Shown piece by piece: positions 59,755 through 64,000 of a stretch of 64,000 bases of DNA. The stretch is from NCBI GenBank assembly GCA_913060515.1, contig CAJXRZ010000015.1:1-64000 (forward strand), read 5' to 3'. The number at the start of each line of letters is the position of its first letter. Position 1 is the stretch's first letter. This DNA comes from an uncultured Pseudomonadota bacterium. GTDB taxonomy: Bacteria > Myxococcota_A > UBA796 > CAJQPC01. Both the position numbers and the translations under genes were made by a program. The notes under the pieces are model-generated. The model did not search any database. It had not been told where the DNA came from and saw nothing but the letters and a program-made list of their open reading frames with translations.

Positions 59755-61275
59755 CTACTCTTTGGCAGGCATCCGATAGGGCTCTATCAGAAAGTCTGGG
59801 TAGCGCGCCTCCTCCCGCTCCAGGGCTTCCCGCAGGCGTGCCAGGGTGTCCTCGTAGGCGGGATCCTCGGACAGATTGACCTCTTCGTCGGGGTCCAGCT
59901 CCAAGTTGTAGAGCTGCACATCCGGGCCGCCGTTGGGGAAGGCGAATCCGTTGTGGAAGCAGGCCTTGTAGACCCCCTTCTGGATCATGCGTCCCTGGGG
60001 CTCCCCTTCGGGGTTGAAGCTCAGGTAGCTCAGGGCTTGCTGGGGCCCCAGCTCGGGAGCCTGTGCGCGCAAGGCATCGCCCGCCGGCTGACCCACGGTG
60101 CCCTTGGGGACAGGCACATCACAGAGCGAGAGCAGCGTGGGCAGCAGATCCATCGAAGAGAGCGGCCCGGCATAGTCCACCCCAGCCGGCACCAGCTCCG
60201 GGCAGGTAAAGATGGCCGAGATGCGACTGGCCGCTGCGAAGAAGTCCGTCTTGAGGAACAGGCCCTTGTCCCCGGCCATGACCCCGTGGTCCGACTGAAA
60301 GAGGATCAAGGTCTTCTCGAGCAATCCTTGCTGCTCCAGGAAGTCCAGCATCTGCCCGAGCAGCGCGTCCATGTACAAGAGGTAGCCGAACTGCCTGGCC
60401 CGAATGAGGCCACGGTGCCGTGGTTCCAGATCGGCCCACCCACGCTGGCCTATTAAGCGCCTGGCCATGGCCGAGTCCAGGTAGCCTTCGCGGTCCCAAG
60501 GCTCCTCGGCCAAGGTCTCGGGTTCCAGGGCGTACCAGAAGGCTTCCGGCATGCTGTAGGGGTGGTGCGGCCCCAGCTGAGAGAGGTTGACCAGCCAGGG
60601 TTGCCCCTGATCCTCCAAGCGCGCGATGGCGGCCATGGCTTCTTGCTGGAGCACGTGGTCTGGGTCTTGAGACTGGGGCCGAATCTGCCCCCCAAAGGGC
60701 ACGCCGGTCAGGGCCTCGATCTCGTCGAAGACGACCTGGTCATCAGGGTCTTTCCAGGTCTCTTCTCCCTCCACTTGGTAGCCCTTGGCCAGCTCCCGAA
60801 AGTCGGGGTGCTTGCGGTGCAGCCAGCGCTGATAGCCCCAGAGAAGGGCCCCGTCCTCGTCGTTGTTGCTGTGCTGTTTGCCGTAGAGCTCGCAGGCAAA
60901 GCCGGCGTCCGAGAAGGCCTGGATCAGGCTGGGAACGGCCTCGTTGAGCTGGTAGTTGTTCCCGATCTGCGCGTTGGTCAGGCTGGGCAGCCCGCTGAGC
61001 CAGGCCCCCCGGGCCGGGGCACATAGGGGATAGCTGGCCCAAGCACGCGTGCAGCGTGTCCCCAAGGCCCGAAGGCGATCGACGTTGGGCAGCGCCAGGC
61101 TGCCATCTCGCATGGCGGGGGTGTAGACCCCGTCCCAGCCGATGACCAAGACCCGCGTAGGCGGCGGGCCCAGGCGCTCGGGCACACCCAGAGCGCCGGT
61201 GTCGCTGCCCGCAGCCCGGCATCCACCCAGCACCGCGGTGGCAAGGCTCGCTCCAAGAAGCTCTCGTCGCTTCAT
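59755..61275 (-). CDS. Sulfatase with intact CxPxR motif, Tat-type lipoprotein
   Basis: The protein has 506 residues. ATG 61275 is chosen for the signal MKRRELLGASLATAVLGGC (twin-Arg, lipobox Cys19) and overlaps the WD40 gene stop by 4 nt. The formylglycine motif CAPAR (Cys85, Pro87, Arg89) is intact, unlike the sulfatase-like protein at 16287. IGWDG near 45 replaces the usual DD metal pair partly, and FQSDHGVMAGDKG supplies the second metal site. It likely hydrolyses sulfate esters outside the cell after activation by an FGE enzyme not found in this window. Confidence 0.92.
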   Translation of the reverse strand: MKRRELLGASLATAVLGGCRAAGSDTGALGVPERLGPPPTRVLVIGWDGVYTPAMRDGSLALPNVDRLRALGTRCTRAWASYPLCAPARGAWLSGLPSLTNAQIGNNYQLNEAVPSLIQAFSDAGFACELYGKQHSNNDEDGALLWGYQRWLHRKHPDFRELAKGYQVEGEETWKDPDDQVVFDEIEALTGVPFGGQIRPQSQDPDHVLQQEAMAAIARLEDQGQPWLVNLSQLGPHHPYSMPEAFWYALEPETLAEEPWDREGYLDSAMARRLIGQRGWADLEPRHRGLIRARQFGYLLYMDALLGQMLDFLEQQGLLEKTLILFQSDHGVMAGDKGLFLKTDFFAAASRISAIFTCPELVPAGVDYAGPLSSMDLLPTLLSLCDVPVPKGTVGQPAGDALRAQAPELGPQQALSYLSFNPEGEPQGRMIQKGVYKACFHNGFAFPNGGPDVQLYNLELDPDEEVNLSEDPAYEDTLARLREALEREEARYPDFLIEPYRMPAKE

Positions 61276-62243
61276 GTCAGGGGGTCTCGGCCAGGACGCC
61301 AGAGTCGCATCCGGGCATCGTTGTCCCAGCGGATCGCCCGAAAACCGGGAGAAGCCCGCCAGTCTTCCGGCCCCCACGAGAGCCACTCATGGCCCATTGT
61401 CGCCGCCATCAGCCGCTCGCAGCGCTTGCTGGCCACGTCCCAGACACGCATGGACCACCGGCTGTGTGAGAGCACGCGTCCATCCGAGATCCACGCCACC
61501 CCCATCACCTGCTCCTCGTGCCCCTTCAAGGTAGCCAAGGCCTTGCCGGACCCGCAATCCCAGACCTTGACCGACTTGTTGTCCGAGCCGGAGAGCAGGC
61601 GCTCGCCATCGTCGGAGAAAGCCAAGGCCCGCACGTTGCCACAGCGGGAGATCTCGCTGCGCAGGATGCCCTGGGCATCGAGGATGCGGATGCGCTTGGT
61701 GTTCAGACTCAAGGCCAGCCACTTCTCGCAGGGAGAGCGCACCCAGTGAACGATGCGGGCATCGGCCAGCGTGATGGGTGGCTCTGGCCGCTCGATCTCC
61801 ACTGCCGGGCCCACCTCGATGAGCGCCATGCGCTCCAGATCCCAGGTGTAGCTGGCGTAGAAGCCTCGCACCGTCGCCCGAGTACCCTGGAGCTCCAAGC
61901 CGATTGGGAAGACAGCGCCCACCCGCTTGGCCCGGTGCTGGTGGTAGTCGACCCGATCCACAGCCTCGTCCAGCTGGGCGTCGATGAGTGGGATCCCCAG
62001 GGCGCGGGCCAGGGGCAAGGCGAGCGCCATGTACTGCGGTGCTTTGGCCTTGGACCAGAAGGCGTAGGGGATGTGGAAGGAGATCTGATGGGCCAGCTCG
62101 GGGCCCTCCTGGTCGATCTCCATGTGCAGCCCCTCCGCGGAGAAGCGCAGGCTGGACCCTTGCCCGCTCACACCCTCGACCCCCTCCAGCAAAGCCTCCA
62201 AATCCACCGCAGCGCCAGGCTGCAGGCTCAGATCGTAGCTCAC
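61272..62243 (-). CDS. WD40-repeat protein with N-terminal unknown domain
   Basis: The protein has 323 residues from GTG 62243, overlapping the Lgt-like gene stop by GTGA. Residues 1-165 form an unrecognised domain (HIPYAFWSKAKAPQYMALAL, GFYASYTWDLERMALIEVG). Residues about 165-320 hold three to four WD40-like blades: NVRALAFSDDGERLLSGSDN, SVKVWDCGSGKALATLKGHE and VAWISDGRVLSHSRWSMRVW. The count is low for a closed propeller unless the first half contributes. Cytoplasmic; probably a protein-binding platform. Coupled to both neighbours. Confidence 0.85.
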   Translation of the reverse strand: MSYDLSLQPGAAVDLEALLEGVEGVSGQGSSLRFSAEGLHMEIDQEGPELAHQISFHIPYAFWSKAKAPQYMALALPLARALGIPLIDAQLDEAVDRVDYHQHRAKRVGAVFPIGLELQGTRATVRGFYASYTWDLERMALIEVGPAVEIERPEPPITLADARIVHWVRSPCEKWLALSLNTKRIRILDAQGILRSEISRCGNVRALAFSDDGERLLSGSDNKSVKVWDCGSGKALATLKGHEEQVMGVAWISDGRVLSHSRWSMRVWDVASKRCERLMAATMGHEWLSWGPEDWRASPGFRAIRWDNDARMRLWRPGRDPLT

Positions 62244-63097
62244 GCCTTGGCCTGTTCCGGGGTCATGGCCACGGGCTCAACCACGGGCGCGTTGCGTCGC
62301 AGGTAGAGCACGACGGCGCCGATGGCGAAGATGCCGATGGCCCAGAACTGGGCGGCGGTCAGGCCGAAGTGGCGGATGTCGATGGCACGGAGGAAGTCGC
62401 TGGAGAAGCGAAAGGGGCCGTAGAGCAGAGCAATCATGCCCACGTAGAAGCCTGCAGGGCGCCGCTTCTGGTCCAAGATCTTGAAGGTGATGGACCCGCC
62501 GATGGCCCAAAGCATCTCGTAGAAACCCAGGTCGTGACAGGCGAAAGAGCTGACGCCCCAGTAGAGCTCAGCGGGGTCACAGATGCCATCCACCGCAAGG
62601 GGGAACTGAGACTGAATGCCCGGGTGGTCGTGCACTGAGAAGCAGCCCATTCGGCCAAAGATCCACCCCCACATCAAGCCGTAGACCACCGTGTCGGCGT
62701 AGGGCCAGAAGGAGACCTTCTCCACGTATTTGATGCGCCAGACCACCACGCCGATGCAGGCGGTCAAACCGCCGATGGAGCTCAGACCACCAAAGGGCGA
62801 GAAGACCTCTGCAGGCACCGATGCGATGCGGGTGGCGAAGTCCTCGTAGAAGAGCTCGTGGCTGATGCGACCGCCCAGCCAAGCCCCGCCAATGAGCCAG
62901 CCAATCAGGTTGCGCGGCACGTCGGGGTTCAGCCCATCACGGCCGGCCTTCTTCGCTGCGATCTCGGTGCCCAAGTAAAAGCCGATGGCACAGAGCACCC
63001 CAAAGGAGTGCAGCTCGATCGGCGTGTCTCCCCAGTTGAAGAGGTGCACCGTGAAGGGGAATTCATCGGGACTCCAAAAGGGGATGGTGGCGAGCAT
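62240..63097 (-). CDS. Lgt-like prolipoprotein diacylglyceryl transferase paralogue
   Basis: The protein has 285 residues. ATG 63097 is chosen with AGGAG 5 nt upstream. It has seven transmembrane helices and the Lgt layout: LHSFGVLCAIGFYLGTEIAA, PFGGLSSIGGLTACIG, FGRMGCFSVHDHPG with Arg149, and HDLGFYEMLWAIGG near the C-terminal side. In true Lgt the loop reads SFHGGL with an essential His; here Ile108 takes that place, and Asn of GRxGNF is Cys. It belongs to the HDHPG branch seen as extra copies in myxobacteria. Substrate is uncertain. Confidence 0.85.
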   Translation of the reverse strand: MLATIPFWSPDEFPFTVHLFNWGDTPIELHSFGVLCAIGFYLGTEIAAKKAGRDGLNPDVPRNLIGWLIGGAWLGGRISHELFYEDFATRIASVPAEVFSPFGGLSSIGGLTACIGVVVWRIKYVEKVSFWPYADTVVYGLMWGWIFGRMGCFSVHDHPGIQSQFPLAVDGICDPAELYWGVSSFACHDLGFYEMLWAIGGSITFKILDQKRRPAGFYVGMIALLYGPFRFSSDFLRAIDIRHFGLTAAQFWAIGIFAIGAVVLYLRRNAPVVEPVAMTPEQAKA

Positions 63098-63186
63098 GGG
63101 GTCTCCTAACCTGCAAGACTGAGCACGGGCTCTGGCTCCCAAGTTTCCATTGCGCCCCTCTGATGTGTCTCACAAGCGAGGTCCCC

Positions 63187-64000
63187 ATGCTGCTGCTCTT
63201 GCTCGCTTGCTCCAATGTTGGTGAACCCTGTCAGGGAGCGGTGGCCGGCCACGGTCACATCACCGAGAGCGGCTGCGCGGTGCTGCCCACTTGGGCGCAC
63301 GGCGAGACGGACCCGGCGTGGGAGACGGAGGTTCAGGTCAGCCTGACCTCGCCGATGGACTGGAATGCCATCAACGCCGCTCTGGCCCAAGGTCCCGTGC
63401 GCGTGGTCTTTGCTCCCGAGCGCTACGATCAGCGCATCGACATCCAACGCACGGACCCCAGCGAGAACCGCCTGCTCCTGGACGGCGGCACAGCGGGGGC
63501 CCGAGCCAGCGTCCCGGGAATCCTCACGGCCTACGAGGGTGAGCCTCAGTCCTACATCACCCTGCGCGGCTTTGAGGTCACCGGCAGCCGGGACAAGGGG
63601 GTGTACTGGCGCGCGGGAGACGCTGTCATCCTGGAAGATCTGGTGGTGCACGACAACGGCGGAAGCCCGGCCATCAACTTGGACTATTCCAATCGAAGCG
63701 GGCACCAGAGCAGCCGCTTTGTGGTGCGCAACAGCCACGTCTACAGCCAGCGGGGTGAGTGCATCTACCTGGGAGGCGCCGAGGGGGAAGACCAGGACAG
63801 CCACCTGCGGGTGGAGGTGGTCAACAACCTGGTGCACGACTGCACCAGCCGACTGGACACCCGCAACGACGGCATCAACGTGAAGGACCGCATCGGCGAG
63901 GTCTGGGTGCACCGCAACGTGGTGGCGCGCACGGACTGGGGAATCGAGGTCGCCAGCCCCGGAGAGTACAGCCAGAACCTGGTCTTTGATACAGAGCGCG
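63187..64000 (+). CDS. Parallel beta-helix lipoprotein, 3' end beyond window
   Basis: The frame is open to the window end (271 full codons). ATG 63187 is chosen because GAGG (63178-63181) is 5 nt upstream and MLLLLLAC puts Cys at 8; ATG 63163 is in frame upstream but has no site. After an early Cys pair (GEPCQGAV and ESGCAVLP) there are beta-helix turns: YITLRGFEVTGSRDKGVYW, AVILEDLVVHDNGGSPAINL, FVVRNSHVYSQRGECIYLGG and EVWVHRNVVARTDWGIEVAS, as in pectate-lyase-like right-handed helices. A polysaccharide lyase or adhesin is possible; no catalytic site can be set. Confidence 0.85.
   Translation, partial: MLLLLLACSNVGEPCQGAVAGHGHITESGCAVLPTWAHGETDPAWETEVQVSLTSPMDWNAINAALAQGPVRVVFAPERYDQRIDIQRTDPSENRLLLDGGTAGARASVPGILTAYEGEPQSYITLRGFEVTGSRDKGVYWRAGDAVILEDLVVHDNGGSPAINLDYSNRSGHQSSRFVVRNSHVYSQRGECIYLGGAEGEDQDSHLRVEVVNNLVHDCTSRLDTRNDGINVKDRIGEVWVHRNVVARTDWGIEVASPGEYSQNLVFDTER

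Overview
The window is a high-GC, gene-dense bacterial chromosome segment, probably from a Myxococcota or related deltaproteobacterial lineage. The grounds are a MYXO-CTERM-like C-terminus (gene at 26290-27837), many Ser/Thr kinase, FHA, caspase and SUMF1 modules, MopE-type Cys/Asp metal-binding repeats with FG-GAP repeats, an inward-rectifier K+ channel, and many lipoproteins with Asp/Thr/Gly-rich linkers. This placement is inferred from gene content only. Bases 1-44 are not genomic: they read as the end of a P7 adapter, an i7 index and the Nextera read-2/mosaic-end sequence, so the window starts at an untrimmed contig end and the first gene is cut there.

Layout. 45-4166: surface lipoproteins (Hydin-like, beta-helix, UshA-like, thioredoxin-like). 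4251-7057: a J-domain-like/TPR protein, a CheY-like receiver, SlyX, and a nucleotide-sugar epimerase. 7076-9903: a degenerate zinc-finger protein, an unrecognised protein, a lipoprotein and a secreted protein. 9935-15500: a pseudokinase facing a four-gene chain joined by stop/start overlaps: archaeo-eukaryotic-primase-like protein, RecB-like/DUF2779 nuclease, MopE/FG-GAP lipoprotein, Kir channel. 15450-19445 (minus): membrane protein, sulfatase-like protein, DUF362 protein and alpha/alpha-toroid protein. 19468-24702: a giant kinase/AAA/GAF/PAS/histidine-kinase hybrid. 24674-36715: phosphoesterase, TIGR03790-like protein, SGNH and alpha/beta hydrolases, DUF983, serine hydrolase, GNAT, and a YiiX-like papain-fold protein, mixed with lipoproteins.

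36755-37163 holds a promoter, a candidate small transcript with a strong terminator, and tRNA-Pro, tRNA-Asn and tRNA-His. 37243-47033 holds an ankyrin protein, an RDD protein, a coupled trio of small envelope proteins, a gluzincin lipoprotein, thiC under a TPP riboswitch, and membrane proteins. tRNA-Leu (47086-47171) with a duplicated terminator segment precedes two tandem lipases.

49370-54162 is the most interesting locus: an FHA/winged-helix protein, a caspase-fold protease whose frame is broken at a run of nine G, and a convergent Ser/Thr kinase fused to SUMF1. Kinase, phosphopeptide reader and protease side by side suggest a regulated cell-death or conflict module, with the neighbouring lipases as possible membrane-directed partners; this is inference. 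54191-64000 holds a TetR/NUDIX pair, two beta-propeller lipoproteins with an outer-membrane barrel, a DUF4332 protein, a sulfatase with an intact CxPxR motif, a WD40 protein, an Lgt paralogue, and a beta-helix lipoprotein cut by the window end.

A recurring feature is very short lipoprotein signal peptides (Cys at residue 8-12, no basic n-region), several supported by well-placed Shine-Dalgarno sequences. No IS element, prophage, CRISPR array or rRNA was seen.
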